Positions 15,590 through 25,087 are shown, numbered from the stretch's first letter. The stretch: 64,000 nucleotides of DNA from UBA8337 sp937907245 (GCA_965219485.1 OZ244774.1:806001-870000); one strand, 5' to 3'. Numbers and translations are program-made. The notes: generated by a model from the letters alone, not told the origin.

Positions 15590-16888
15590 ATGTCGGAATC
15601 CAGTAAAATCGAAGCCACAGACAATCCCTTTTTCTCGGAAGATGTCGCGACGCGCGATCCAGCCATTGCCAAGGTCATTGGCCTTGAGGCGAACCGCCAG
15701 CGAGCGCAAATCGAACTGATTGCCTCTGAGAACATTGCCTCTAAGGCGGTGCTGGAAACGCAAGGCTCTGTCCTAACCAATAAATATGCCGAGGGCTATC
15801 CTGGCCGTCGTTATTATGGAGGCTGCGAGCATGTGGATATTGCCGAAGAGCTGGCGATTGAGCGGGTTAAAAAACTCTATGATTGCGCCTATGCTAATGT
15901 GCAACCGAACTCGGGTTCGCAAGCCAACCAAGCGGTCATGTTAGCTTTAATTAAACCAGGCGACACAATTTTGGGCATGAGCCTAGCCGCTGGCGGTCAC
16001 CTGACGCATGGTGCAAAACCCAACCAGTCTGGCAAATGGTTTAACGCCGTTCAATATGGCGTGCGCGAAGACAACCACCTTATCGATTATGATGAAGTCG
16101 CGGCTTTGGCCGAAGAGCATAAACCCCAACTCATTATTGCGGGCGGTTCCGCCTATCCGCGGGTGATTGATTTTAAACGCTTCCGCGAGATTGCCGATAG
16201 CGTTGGCGCTTATTTGCTGGTCGACATGGCGCATATCTCTGGCCTTGTTGCGGGCGGCGCGCACCCGAGCCCATTGGCTTACGCGCATGCCGTCACCACA
16301 ACCACGCATAAAACATTGCGTGGGCCTCGTGGCGGTCTTATTTTGTCGAATGATGAAGCGCTGGGCAAAAAGTTCAACTCGGCTATTTTCCCAGGCATCC
16401 AAGGTGGGCCTTTGATGCATGTCATCGCGGCCAAAGCGGTGGCTTTTGGCGAAGCGCTGCAGCCGGATTATAAACTCTACATTCAACAAGTGGTCGCCAA
16501 TGCAAAAGCGCTGGCCGATAGCTTGATGGGCCATGGCTTTGATATTGTGTCTGGCGGCACCGACAATCACCTTGTTTTGGTTGATTTGCGTCCCAAAGGT
16601 CTGACGGGCAATGTGGCAGAAGAAGCCATGGAGCGGGCTTTCATTACTTGCAATAAAAACGGCATTCCGTTTGACCCGCAGCCACCTGCGATTACCTCTG
16701 GCGTTCGCCTAGGCACACCGGCTGGCACAACGCGTGGCTTTGGTGTAGCTGAATTTCGACTGGTGGGCGATCTTATCGCGCGTGTCTTGGAAGCTGTGGC
16801 GGCCAATGGCGGCGAGCCGGCGCCGGAAGAAGAGCAAGCCGTTCGTGCCGAAGTCGAAGCGCTTTGCGCACGCTTCCCAATTTACTAA
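15590..16888 (+). CDS. glyA: Serine hydroxymethyltransferase
   Basis: This PLP enzyme interconverts serine and glycine with tetrahydrofolate and supplies one-carbon units. The ATG at 15590 has AGGAAG just upstream and gives a 432-residue protein of normal length; the frame upstream is not conserved-looking. Landmarks are ELIASENIAS (42-51), EGYPGRRYYGGCEHVD (68-83) and the PLP lysine K241 in TTTTHKTLRGPRGG. The C-terminal block ITSGVRLGTPAGTTRGF is also present. nrdR follows after 12 bases, which starts the long co-oriented set down to hppA. Confidence 0.97.
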   Translation: MSESSKIEATDNPFFSEDVATRDPAIAKVIGLEANRQRAQIELIASENIASKAVLETQGSVLTNKYAEGYPGRRYYGGCEHVDIAEELAIERVKKLYDCAYANVQPNSGSQANQAVMLALIKPGDTILGMSLAAGGHLTHGAKPNQSGKWFNAVQYGVREDNHLIDYDEVAALAEEHKPQLIIAGGSAYPRVIDFKRFREIADSVGAYLLVDMAHISGLVAGGAHPSPLAYAHAVTTTTHKTLRGPRGGLILSNDEALGKKFNSAIFPGIQGGPLMHVIAAKAVAFGEALQPDYKLYIQQVVANAKALADSLMGHGFDIVSGGTDNHLVLVDLRPKGLTGNVAEEAMERAFITCNKNGIPFDPQPPAITSGVRLGTPAGTTRGFGVAEFRLVGDLIARVLEAVAANGGEPAPEEEQAVRAEVEALCARFPIY

Positions 16889-16900
16889 AGGTTCCTTCCA

Positions 16901-17368
16901 ATGCGCTGTCCCTATTGCATGAACTCAGACACACAAGTGAAAGACAGCCGTCCGACGGAAGATAATTCTGTCATTCGGCGGCGTCGTGTCTGTGCCGATT
17001 GCGGCGGGCGGTTTACCACTTTTGAGCGCATTCAATTGCGCGAGCTGACCATCGTTAAAAATACCGGCCGAAAAGTGCCTTTCGAGCGGGACAAGCTTAT
17101 GCGGTCTGTGCAAATCGCTCTGCGAAAACGCCCCGTTGAGGCCGAACGAATTGAGCGTATGGTTTCCGGGATTGTGCGTCGTCTGGAAAACCTAGGCGAG
17201 ACAGAAATTCCTGCCAAAATGGTTGGCGAATTAGTCATGGAAGGTCTGTTTGCGCTCGATCAAGTGGCTTATGTGCGGTTCGCTTCGGTTTACCGAAACT
17301 TCCGCGAAGCCAAAGATTTTGAGGAATTCCTCGGGGAAATGTCGGGCCTGCCGGATGGCGATCTCTAG
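16901..17368 (+). CDS. nrdR: Transcriptional repressor NrdR
   Basis: NrdR represses ribonucleotide reductase genes in response to ATP/dATP. The 155-residue protein has the N-terminal zinc ribbon C3-x2-C6 and C31-x2-C34, then RFTTFERIQLRELTIVKN and an ATP-cone from about 50 to 140. The length is standard. It lies between glyA and ribD, the usual place in alphaproteobacteria. No NrdR box is claimed in this window. Confidence 0.97.
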   Translation: MRCPYCMNSDTQVKDSRPTEDNSVIRRRRVCADCGGRFTTFERIQLRELTIVKNTGRKVPFERDKLMRSVQIALRKRPVEAERIERMVSGIVRRLENLGETEIPAKMVGELVMEGLFALDQVAYVRFASVYRNFREAKDFEEFLGEMSGLPDGDL

Positions 17369-17391
17369 CTTCCTCGACCAAGAGGCAAGCG

Positions 17392-18477
17392 GTGACGACA
17401 CAAGATACTCATTTTATGCAGCAGGCGCTTAGCCTAGCTCAGTTCGGTTGGGGCCAAGTGGCGCCCAATCCAGCCGTAGGCTGTGTGGTGGTTAATCCGC
17501 AAGGCCATGTGGTCGGCACGGGCTGGACGCAAAAGTCGGGCCGTCCCCATGCCGAGACGGTTGCTTTAGCCGAAGCCGGCGAGGGCGCGCGCGGCGGCAC
17601 CGCTTATGTAACACTAGAGCCTTGCGCGCATACTGGAAAAACGCCGCCTTGTGCCCAAGCCCTCATTGAGGCAGGGCTTGCGCGCGTGGTGTTTGCTATT
17701 GGCGACCCTGATGCGCGGGTAAATGGCGCGGGCGCGGCCATGCTGAAAGCGGCAGGAATTGAAGTGGAAATCGGGCTTTGCGCCGAGATGGCAGAGCGCG
17801 ACCAGCGCGGATTTTTGTTAACCCAAACCAACCATCGCCCCCTCGTGACCCTAAAGATTGCGATGAGCGCCGATGGGTTTATGCGCACGCCCGAAGGCCA
17901 ATCGCCATGGATTACGGGCGAGTTGGCGCGCCAAAAAGGGCATATGATGCGCGCCCAACATGATGCGATACTCACGGGCGCAGGCACATTATTGGCTGAT
18001 AATCCCTCGTTGGATTGTCGTTTGCCGGGTCTGGCGGACGCCTCGCCGATGCCGGTGATTATGAGCCGTGGCGGCACTGTTTCTCCGACGTGCAAATTGG
18101 CACAACGCGCCAAACAAGAAACCGTTTTGCTTTACACCGAAAGCGAAAGCGACTTTGCCGGCGAGACGATGGTTTTGAAACAGGTAACGCCAGAGGCCAC
18201 TTTGGCTGATTTAGCTTCGCGCGGCATCACCCGCGTGTTGCTGGAATGTGGGCCTAAGCTGGCCATGGCTTTCGCGCAAGCGCAGTGCATCGATGAGGTG
18301 GCTGTATTTATCGCGCCTAAAAAGGTCGACTTAGGCGGAAAAAGCGATATATCACGCCTTATGTCTCCCGAAGGGCTGAACTTAACCTTGTTTACCGAAG
18401 GCGACACCCAACACCTTGGGCCCGATATTTATACCCATTACACCCGCCATACGACTTGGCAAAAAGGAGCCGCCTAA
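17392..18477 (+). CDS. ribD: Riboflavin deaminase/reductase RibD
   Basis: This bifunctional enzyme deaminates the pyrimidine intermediate after GTP cyclohydrolase II and then reduces its ribosyl chain with NADPH. The 361-residue protein has an N-terminal deaminase domain with zinc ligands in GRPHAETVAL and EPCAHTGKTPPC (about 46-82), and a reductase domain from about 147 (RPLVTLKIAMSADGFM, GAGTLLADNPSLDCR). The start is GTG with a GAGGCAAGC ribosome site. The stop overlaps the ribE ATG by one base (TAATG). Confidence 0.95.
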   Translation: MTTQDTHFMQQALSLAQFGWGQVAPNPAVGCVVVNPQGHVVGTGWTQKSGRPHAETVALAEAGEGARGGTAYVTLEPCAHTGKTPPCAQALIEAGLARVVFAIGDPDARVNGAGAAMLKAAGIEVEIGLCAEMAERDQRGFLLTQTNHRPLVTLKIAMSADGFMRTPEGQSPWITGELARQKGHMMRAQHDAILTGAGTLLADNPSLDCRLPGLADASPMPVIMSRGGTVSPTCKLAQRAKQETVLLYTESESDFAGETMVLKQVTPEATLADLASRGITRVLLECGPKLAMAFAQAQCIDEVAVFIAPKKVDLGGKSDISRLMSPEGLNLTLFTEGDTQHLGPDIYTHYTRHTTWQKGAA

Positions 18478-19097
18478 TGTTTACTGGAATTGTCACGGAT
18501 ATTGGCACCATTACGAAAATTACCCAGGCTGGCGACACGCGCTTTCGGGTTCAAACTGTCTATGCGCCAGATGATATTGCGCTGGGGGCCTCGATTGCCC
18601 ATTCCGGTGTTTGCCTGACGGTTATTGAAAAAGGCAGCGATGCGCAGGGCAATTGGTTCGATGTTGAAGCCTCGAAAGAAACGCTGGATGTTACCTCGGC
18701 GGGGGCTTGGCGTGAGGGCACGAAACTTAATTTGGAACGCGCCTTAAAAATGGGCGACGAGCTGGGCGGGCACATTGTATCGGGCCATGTCGATGGTTTG
18801 GCGAGCATTGTATCCATTACGCCAGAGGGCGACAGCCAACGCTATACGTTTAAAACCACACCAGAGATTATGCCATTTATCGCGCCCAAAGGGTCGGTAA
18901 CCTTGGATGGCACATCGTTGACAGTAAATGAAGTCGAAGGGCTTACCTTTGGCATTAATCTTATCTCCCACACCCAACAAGTCACCACATGGGGACTATC
19001 TAAAGTGGGGGATATTATCAATCTAGAGATTGATGTTTTGGCGCGCTATGTTGCTCGCCTGAAGCAAGCAGAACAGGAATTAGGAGCTTCGTCATGA
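18477..19097 (+). CDS. ribE: Riboflavin synthase alpha chain
   Basis: This enzyme dismutates two 6,7-dimethyl-8-ribityllumazine molecules to riboflavin. The start MFTGIVTDIG is the family N-terminus, so the ATG at 18477 is preferred over an upstream frame extension. The 206-residue protein has two lumazine-binding barrels. The first includes SIAHSGVCLTV and FDVEASKETL; the second includes GGHIVSGHVDG, KGSVTLDGTSLTVNEV and LISHTQQVTT. The AAAAGGAG ribosome site is inside the end of ribD, and the gene overlaps ribBA by 4 bases. Confidence 0.96.
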   Translation: MFTGIVTDIGTITKITQAGDTRFRVQTVYAPDDIALGASIAHSGVCLTVIEKGSDAQGNWFDVEASKETLDVTSAGAWREGTKLNLERALKMGDELGGHIVSGHVDGLASIVSITPEGDSQRYTFKTTPEIMPFIAPKGSVTLDGTSLTVNEVEGLTFGINLISHTQQVTTWGLSKVGDIINLEIDVLARYVARLKQAEQELGASS

Positions 19098-20200
19098 GCG
19101 AATTCAGCCAATATATCTCAACCCCAGAAGAAATTATCGAAGATGCCCGCAACGGCAAAATGATTGTTCTGGTGGATGCCGAAGACCGCGAGAACGAGGG
19201 CGACCTTATTATTCCTGCGCAAATGGCTACGCCAGATGCGGTCAACTTCATGGCCAAGTTTGGCCGTGGTCTGATTTGCCTAACCATGACCAGCGAACGC
19301 TCCGACCAGCTGGGCCTCGAGTTCATGTCGCAGAACAATCGCTCGCAGCATCAAACCGCCTTTACTGTGTCCATCGAAGCGCGCGAGGGTATTACTACGG
19401 GTATTTCGGCGCATGACCGGTCGCAAACCATTTCCGTGGCTATCGACCCAACCAAAGGCATGACGGATATTGTTTCGCCAGGCCATGTGTTTCCACTGGT
19501 TGCGCGCGATGGCGGCGTGCTGATGCGCGCGGGCCATACCGAAGCTTCCGTCGATTTATCGCGTTTGGCGGGGCTATATCCAGCTGGCGTGATTTGCGAA
19601 ATTATGAACGATGACGGCACGATGGCGCGACTGCCAGACTTGGTGCAATTTGCCCAACTCCACGGCCTCAAGCTCGGCACGATTGCCGACCTCATCGCCT
19701 ATCGTCGCAAAAAAGATACGCTGATGAAACGCATCCATGAAGATGTATTTAAACTAGCCAATGGCAGCGAAATGGCCGCGCATGTGTATCTCAACACGGT
19801 GACCAATGAAGAGCATATTGCTTTGGTCAAAGGCGATATCACGGGCCCAGCTCCAGTGCTAACGCGCTTCCATGCGGAGAACTTGGTGGCCGATATTGCG
19901 GGCAGTGGTATGCCACGCGCAGGCGTTTTCGAATCTGCGCTCAATGCCATTGATGCCGAAGGGCGCGGCGTTGTCGTTATCATTCGCAATACGTCGCCAA
20001 CCCCGTTCACCGATAGTATGAACCCGCAAACCAGCGGCGACCCGATGCCAACTCGACTTCTCGACTATGGCATTGGCGCGCAAATTGTTGCCGATTTGGG
20101 CTTGCATGAAATTGAGCTGCTCTCCGATACGCCGCGCACTGTAGTGGCTTTGGAAGGGTATGATTTGAAAATCGTCGGCCAACGCGCGATTAACGCCTGA
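19094..20200 (+). CDS. ribB: 3,4-dihydroxy-2-butanone-4-phosphate synthase fused to a degenerate GTP cyclohydrolase II domain
   Basis: The first ~205 residues are a complete RibB domain, which makes the four-carbon precursor of lumazine. It has DAEDRENEGDLIIPAQ near 31-46, RGLICLTM, the GITTGISAHDRSQT block and HVFPLVARDGGVLMRAGHTEASVDL. The remaining ~160 residues align with RibA (ALVKGDITGPAPVLTRFHAE matches its start), but the zinc-binding cysteines and the REGRNIGL-type catalytic block are absent. This half is probably inactive, as in the RibBX variants known in Proteobacteria. A separate RibA would then be needed elsewhere. The total length is 368 residues, and ribH follows after 14 bases. 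Confidence 0.93.
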   Translation: MSEFSQYISTPEEIIEDARNGKMIVLVDAEDRENEGDLIIPAQMATPDAVNFMAKFGRGLICLTMTSERSDQLGLEFMSQNNRSQHQTAFTVSIEAREGITTGISAHDRSQTISVAIDPTKGMTDIVSPGHVFPLVARDGGVLMRAGHTEASVDLSRLAGLYPAGVICEIMNDDGTMARLPDLVQFAQLHGLKLGTIADLIAYRRKKDTLMKRIHEDVFKLANGSEMAAHVYLNTVTNEEHIALVKGDITGPAPVLTRFHAENLVADIAGSGMPRAGVFESALNAIDAEGRGVVVIIRNTSPTPFTDSMNPQTSGDPMPTRLLDYGIGAQIVADLGLHEIELLSDTPRTVVALEGYDLKIVGQRAINA

Positions 20201-20214
20201 GCAGAGGAAAAGAT

Positions 20215-20640
20215 ATGTCGAAGAAAATTCTGATTGTCGAAGCCCGCTTTTACGAAGACATGGCCGATGCGCTAGCGGAAGGCGCGATTGCGGTCTTGGA
20301 CGCTGCGGGTCTGGCTTATGAGCGCGTGGCGGTGCCGGGTGTTTTGGAAGTGCCTGTGGCGATTAAATATGCGGCGGCCTCGGGCAAATATGATGGCTAT
20401 GTCGCTTTGGGCGTGGTTATTCGCGGCGAGACCAGCCATTACGATATCGTTTGCGGCGAGAGTGCGCGCGGGCTGATGGAGCTGGGCATTAAAAATGATT
20501 TGCCGATTGGCAATGGTATTCAGACCGTAGAAGACGCGGATCAGGCTTGGGCGCGGTGCAAAATTTCCGATAAAGATAAAGGCGGCGGTGCGGCAAAAGC
20601 GATGTTGGCTTTACGGGACTTGCGTCGTCAGTGGCTTTAA
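20215..20640 (+). CDS. ribH: 6,7-dimethyl-8-ribityllumazine synthase
   Basis: This enzyme condenses the RibB product with the pyrimidine intermediate to form lumazine. The 141-residue protein shows EARFYEDMADAL (9-20), the phosphate/substrate loop VPGVLEVPVAIKYAA (40-54), the catalytic His75 in RGETSHYDIVC and PIGNGIQTVEDADQA. The length is typical of the short RibH1-type enzymes. GCAGAGGAAAAG lies before the ATG. It sits between ribB and nusB in the conserved block. Confidence 0.95.
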   Translation: MSKKILIVEARFYEDMADALAEGAIAVLDAAGLAYERVAVPGVLEVPVAIKYAAASGKYDGYVALGVVIRGETSHYDIVCGESARGLMELGIKNDLPIGNGIQTVEDADQAWARCKISDKDKGGGAAKAMLALRDLRRQWL

Positions 20641-20655
20641 GAGTAAACCCTGTCT

Positions 20656-21123
20656 ATGAATGGTGACACACATGACGCGCGATCGAGCGCCCGACTTCTG
20701 GCCGTGCAGGCTTTGTATCAAATGGATATCGCCCGCACGCCCTTGGAAGTTATCATCCGCGAGTTTAGCGAACATCGCCTAGAAGCGAAGTTGGACGATG
20801 TGGAATTGCCAGCGGCAGACCCCGTGCATTTCGAATTTTTGCTGCGCGGCGTGATGGATCATCAAACTTTAATCGACCGTACCATCGACAAACGCCTCGC
20901 CGAAAACTGGCGCTTGGGCCGTTTGGACAGCACTTTGCGCGCCATTTTACGTTGCGGTGTGCAAGAGCTCATCAATGCAGACCACGTGCCCGCCAAAGTT
21001 GCCGTGTCGCAATATGCCGATATCGCCCATTCGTTTTTCGATAGCGCCGAGGGCGGCATGGCCAATGCGCTGCTCGACCGAGTGGGTAAAGACGTCGCAA
21101 GCGGCGAAATAAGTAAATTCTAG
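20656..21123 (+). CDS. nusB: Transcription antitermination factor NusB
   Basis: NusB binds boxA RNA with S10 and supports rRNA antitermination. The 155-residue all-helical protein has the family N-terminus RSSARLLAVQALYQMDIA and the C-terminal DSTLRAILRCGVQELINADHVPAKVAVSQYADIAHSFFD. ribH-nusB-thiL linkage is widespread in Proteobacteria. The spacings here are 15 bases upstream and 13 bases downstream. Confidence 0.96.
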   Translation: MNGDTHDARSSARLLAVQALYQMDIARTPLEVIIREFSEHRLEAKLDDVELPAADPVHFEFLLRGVMDHQTLIDRTIDKRLAENWRLGRLDSTLRAILRCGVQELINADHVPAKVAVSQYADIAHSFFDSAEGGMANALLDRVGKDVASGEISKF

Positions 21124-21136
21124 CGTCGATTTTCGA

Positions 21137-22150
21137 ATGAGCAAAAAGCCCACACCCAATTCGATTTCCAAAAACATGGGAGGCGAGTTTGGGCTGATAC
21201 GCGATCTTTTGGCTCCACTGGCGCAAAATCCAAGTGCCTTGGGCTTGCGCGATGATGCAGCGGTTTTCTCAGCCCCCAAGGGCTATGACTTGGTGGTTAG
21301 CACCGATGCTTTGGTGTCCGGTGTGCATTTTCCCGCCCAAACAAAAGCCAGCCTCGTGGCCAATCGAGCCTTGGCCTGCAATATCTCAGACCTGGCTGCC
21401 AAAGGCGCAAGCCTTGCGGGCTGCACGCTAAACCTCGGTCTCAGTTCCGAGTGGGATGACCTTTATATGCGCGAGCTTATTTCTGCTTTTGGCGCCGGCT
21501 TAAAAACTTGGGGGCTAGAGCTGTGGGGCGGCGATACGGTTCGCACGCCCACGGGCTTTTTGTCTCTGACGGTGCATGGCTTGGTACCGCATGGCAAAAT
21601 GGTGCAACGCTCGGGCGCGCAAAATGGCGACGATGTATATGTAACGGGCGTCATCGGCGATGGCTGGCTTGGGTTACAACAGGAATTAGGTGAGCAAAAC
21701 CACTTGGACGATGTTCGCAAAGCCTATAGCGACCCGCAGCCGCCGTTGGCTTTTGGCCAAAAACTCATCGATATAGCGACCAGTTCGTTGGATATTTCGG
21801 ATGGATTAATGGCTGATTTAGATCATTTGTGCCACGCCAGCGCCGTGCGTATGGATATTCAGGGGGCGGATATTCCTTATTCTGGGGCAGGGCAGGCATA
21901 TTTGAACGCAGGCGGCGCGCTTGAGATGCTGCTGGGCGGTGGGGATGATTTACAAATCGGTTTCACCGCGTCTCCCGCCAAAGAGGCCGCGTTACGCGCC
22001 TTGGCGCAGGCAACGCAAACCCAGCTCACGAAAATAGGGCGGGTTACGGGCGATGTCACGCAGGGGGATTCGCAAATGAGTCGGGCTGTTTTGCGCTCAC
22101 AAAGCGGCACAGAGATAGCTCTGGAGACGCGTGGTTACCGTCATTTTTAG
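21137..22150 (+). CDS. thiL: Thiamine-monophosphate kinase
   Basis: This kinase phosphorylates thiamine monophosphate to the active diphosphate. The 337-residue protein has the ATP-grasp-like N-terminus GGEFGLIRDLLAPL, LRDDAAVF, VVSTDALVSGVHF, the Mg-binding NISDLAAKGA and the C-terminal SLDISDGLMADLDHL and LLGGGDDLQIGF motifs. It is the last of the rib-nus-thi block before a 150-base gap to hppA. Confidence 0.95.
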   Translation: MSKKPTPNSISKNMGGEFGLIRDLLAPLAQNPSALGLRDDAAVFSAPKGYDLVVSTDALVSGVHFPAQTKASLVANRALACNISDLAAKGASLAGCTLNLGLSSEWDDLYMRELISAFGAGLKTWGLELWGGDTVRTPTGFLSLTVHGLVPHGKMVQRSGAQNGDDVYVTGVIGDGWLGLQQELGEQNHLDDVRKAYSDPQPPLAFGQKLIDIATSSLDISDGLMADLDHLCHASAVRMDIQGADIPYSGAGQAYLNAGGALEMLLGGGDDLQIGFTASPAKEAALRALAQATQTQLTKIGRVTGDVTQGDSQMSRAVLRSQSGTEIALETRGYRHF

Positions 22151-22300
22151 GGTTTTTACGAAATAATCGGTCTAAATAGTCGAATCTTTATGCTTTTTCT
22201 TGCGTTACGGGTCGATATTTGGCATGTTCGCCGCACTTAATCAGGGGGAGGTTCAGGTGCATTTCGCGCGGCTTATTCCCATAAACGAAGAGGTTATAAT

Positions 22301-24412
22301 ATGAGCAACTTGATGTGGCTTATCATCGGTTCTGGTCTGCTTGCCATTGTATATGGTATTTGGACAGCCCGAAGCATTATGCAGGCAGATGCCGGCAACG
22401 AGCGGATGCAAGAAATTGCATCGGCTATTCAAGAAGGCGCTGGTGCCTATTTGAACCGTCAATATCGCACGATCGCCATGGTAGGTGTCGTGATTGCGAT
22501 TTTGGTTTACTTCCTACTTGGCGCAAAAGTGTCCATCGGCTTTATCGTCGGTGCGACTTTGTCAGGTGCTGCTGGCTATGTCGGCATGCTGGTTTCGGTT
22601 CGCGCCAATGTGCGTACCACGCAAGCTGCTTCTGAAAGCCTTGCCGCTGGCCTCTCTCTCGCGTTCCGTTCGGGCGCGGTGACAGGCATGTTGGTGGCGG
22701 GTCTGGCTCTCTTGTCAGTTGCGGTTTATTTCGCAATTCTGGTGAACGGCTTTGGTCTGGCCCCAGATGGTCGCGAAGTTATTGACGCGCTGGTAGCCCT
22801 AGGCTTTGGTGCCTCGCTTATTTCTATCTTCGCGCGTCTCGGCGGCGGTATCTTCACCAAAGGTGCAGATGTTGGCGGTGACTTGGTCGGTAAAGTAGAA
22901 GCTGGCATTCCAGAAGATGATCCTCGCAACCCAGCGACGATTGCCGATAACGTTGGCGACAACGTAGGCGATTGCGCAGGCATGGCGGCTGATTTGTTTG
23001 AAACCTATGCGGTAACGATTGTGGCCACCATGGTATTGAGCGCCATCTTCTTCACCAATGATGCTTTGACGATGATGATGTACCCGCTGGCTATTGGCGG
23101 CACATGCATTGTGACCTCCATCATCGGTACGTTCTTTGTCCGTCTGGGCAAAAGCAACTCGATCATGGGTGCTTTGTATAAAGGCTTTGTCGCCTCTGCC
23201 GTGCTCAGCCTCATTGCTTTGTATTTTGTAACGGATGCAACCATCGGTCTTGATACACAGCGTATTTATGAAGGCATTACCATTACTGGCATGGATCTAT
23301 ATATCTGTGGCGTATTGGGCCTGATTATTACGGGTCTGATTATTTGGATTACCGAATATTATACAGGCGTAGATTACCGTCCGGTTAAATCAGTGGCTGC
23401 GGCTTCTGAAACGGGTCACGGTACCAACGTTATTCAGGGTCTGGCTGTTTCTATGGAATCAACCGCTCTGCCAGCGATTGTGATTGTTGTCGGCATTATC
23501 GCCACGCATAACATCGCGGGTCTGTTTGGTATTGCCATTGCCGTTAGCACCATGTTGGCGCTGGCTGGTATGGTTGTGGCGCTCGATGCTTTCGGTCCTG
23601 TGACCGATAACGCGGGCGGCATTGCTGAAATGGCTGAACTGCCAGAAAGCGTTCGCAATACAACCGATGCTCTAGACGCCGTGGGTAACACCACGAAAGC
23701 GGTTACCAAAGGCTACGCCATTGGGTCTGCGGGTCTGGGGGCTTTGGTATTGTTTGCAGCTTACACGCAAGACTTGCGTTTCTTCGCTGAGAACTCTGAC
23801 AAATATCCATACTTTGCGGGTGTTTCTGTCGACTTCTCCTTGTCCAACCCATATGTGGTTTCGGGACTGTTTATTGGCGGTCTATTGCCGTTCCTATTCG
23901 GCTCAATGGGCATGATGGCGGTTGGCCGTGCGGCGGGTTCCATTGTGGAAGAAGTCCGTCGTCAGTTCAAAGAGAAGCCTGGCATTATGAAGGGCACCGA
24001 GAAGCCAGATTACACGGCTGCGGTTGACCTGCTAACTCGCGCTGCGATTAAAGAAATGATCGTACCGTCGATGTTGCCAGTTCTCTCCCCGATTGCTTTC
24101 TACTTCATCATTGAGCAAGTCGCGGGCCGTTCGGCAGCGTTCTCTGCACTGGGTGCTATGTTGCTCGGTGTCATCGTAACCGGCTTGTTCGTGGCTTTGT
24201 CCATGACAGCAGGTGGCGGTGCTTGGGATAACGCCAAGAAATACATCGAAGATGGCAATCACGGTGGCAAGGGCTCTGAAGCCCACAAAGCTGCTGTAAC
24301 TGGTGACACCGTAGGCGACCCGTATAAAGATACGGCTGGCCCTGCAGTGAACCCAATGATTAAAATCACAAACATTGTTGCGCTTCTGCTGTTGGCCGTT
24401 CTGGCTCACTAA
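22301..24412 (+). CDS. hppA: Membrane-bound proton-pumping inorganic pyrophosphatase (K+-independent type)
   Basis: This pump couples hydrolysis of pyrophosphate to proton transport across the membrane. The 703-residue protein has about 16 membrane segments. The substrate-binding loops are present: GGGIFTKGADVGGDLVGKVE, DNVGDNVGDCAGMAADLFE, and the C-terminal GGGAWDNAKKYIE plus AAVTGDTVGDPYKDTAGPA. The segment GNTTKAVTKG carries Lys where K+-dependent enzymes have Ala, so a K+-independent pump is expected. GAAGAGG lies before the ATG, and a strong terminator follows the stop. Confidence 0.97.
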   Translation: MSNLMWLIIGSGLLAIVYGIWTARSIMQADAGNERMQEIASAIQEGAGAYLNRQYRTIAMVGVVIAILVYFLLGAKVSIGFIVGATLSGAAGYVGMLVSVRANVRTTQAASESLAAGLSLAFRSGAVTGMLVAGLALLSVAVYFAILVNGFGLAPDGREVIDALVALGFGASLISIFARLGGGIFTKGADVGGDLVGKVEAGIPEDDPRNPATIADNVGDNVGDCAGMAADLFETYAVTIVATMVLSAIFFTNDALTMMMYPLAIGGTCIVTSIIGTFFVRLGKSNSIMGALYKGFVASAVLSLIALYFVTDATIGLDTQRIYEGITITGMDLYICGVLGLIITGLIIWITEYYTGVDYRPVKSVAAASETGHGTNVIQGLAVSMESTALPAIVIVVGIIATHNIAGLFGIAIAVSTMLALAGMVVALDAFGPVTDNAGGIAEMAELPESVRNTTDALDAVGNTTKAVTKGYAIGSAGLGALVLFAAYTQDLRFFAENSDKYPYFAGVSVDFSLSNPYVVSGLFIGGLLPFLFGSMGMMAVGRAAGSIVEEVRRQFKEKPGIMKGTEKPDYTAAVDLLTRAAIKEMIVPSMLPVLSPIAFYFIIEQVAGRSAAFSALGAMLLGVIVTGLFVALSMTAGGGAWDNAKKYIEDGNHGGKGSEAHKAAVTGDTVGDPYKDTAGPAVNPMIKITNIVALLLLAVLAH

Positions 24413-24439
24413 GTAGCGACGGACAAGTTCGTCAATTAG

Positions 24440-24473
24440 CCCCGCGGCCATCCAAGATGGCCGCGGGGTTTTT
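24440..24473 (+). terminator. Strong intrinsic terminator after hppA
   Basis: A 13-pair stem, CCCCGCGGCCATC with GATGGCCGCGGGG, has a 3-base loop (CAA) and is followed by TTTTTG. It ends the hppA transcript 28 bases after the stop codon. Confidence 0.95.
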
Positions 24474-24539
24474 GTTTGCCTGTTTGGTTAACGAATCTTT
24501 TATGTTTAGGTAGGTAATAAGAAAAAAAGGAGAGCCGCC

Positions 24540-25070
24540 ATGAAAGCCTATTTGGAATACGCATCTAAAACGAGCACCCTAATTTTCACTTTCGTTTTTA
24601 CTTATTTATTTATTTTGGTCATTTTTCCGTATTTTGCTGGCGATATAGCCAGTCTTGACCTTCGACAAGATGGCTATGATTTTTCAGAAGTTATGGTCGC
24701 TCTGACAGGCTATGGCGAAGCCGGACGCTTGCGCTATGCGTGGATTAGCCCGACGCTGGATACGCTGTTTCCGGTTATCTATGTAACCTTTTACGTGGGT
24801 ATTCTTTACCGCTTTGCGCCTATGGAGCAGCTAAAGGGGCTGGTCTATATCCCAATCATTGGTGGGCTTATCGATTTGGCAGAGAACGCGCAGATTGTTG
24901 CGATGCTTTTGCAATATCCAGATATTTCCATCGGGCAAGTGGAATGGGCCAATCGGTTTACGTTAACCAAATGGGTGTTTTCCAGATTGTCGATGTTAAT
25001 GACCTTGATTGTGCTCGCTTTTGCGGCGCTGCAAGCCATCCATACACGCTGGCAGAACCGCGTTTCTTAA
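24540..25070 (+). CDS. Unrecognised four-segment membrane protein
   Basis: This 176-residue protein has hydrophobic segments near residues 14-35, 78-95, 100-120 and 145-165. It also has acidic patches (DLRQDGYDF, and GGLIDLAENAQIV within the third segment). A good ribosome site AAAGGAGAGCC precedes the ATG, and the gene follows the hppA terminator, so it is probably a separate transcript. I do not recognise the family. The buried Asp/Glu/Asn of the third segment could be functional. Confidence 0.8.
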   Translation: MKAYLEYASKTSTLIFTFVFTYLFILVIFPYFAGDIASLDLRQDGYDFSEVMVALTGYGEAGRLRYAWISPTLDTLFPVIYVTFYVGILYRFAPMEQLKGLVYIPIIGGLIDLAENAQIVAMLLQYPDISIGQVEWANRFTLTKWVFSRLSMLMTLIVLAFAALQAIHTRWQNRVS

Positions 25071-25087
25071 AGGCCTATCGCGGTGTT

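Noticed and set aside
15983..16570. 195-codon frame on the minus strand
   Set aside because: It is antisense to glyA with no recognisable domain or start signal.
17369..17391. FMN riboswitch before ribD
   Set aside because: Only 23 bases separate nrdR and ribD, and no FMN-aptamer sequence is present there or before glyA. No TPP or SAM riboswitch is recognisable before thiL or metC either.
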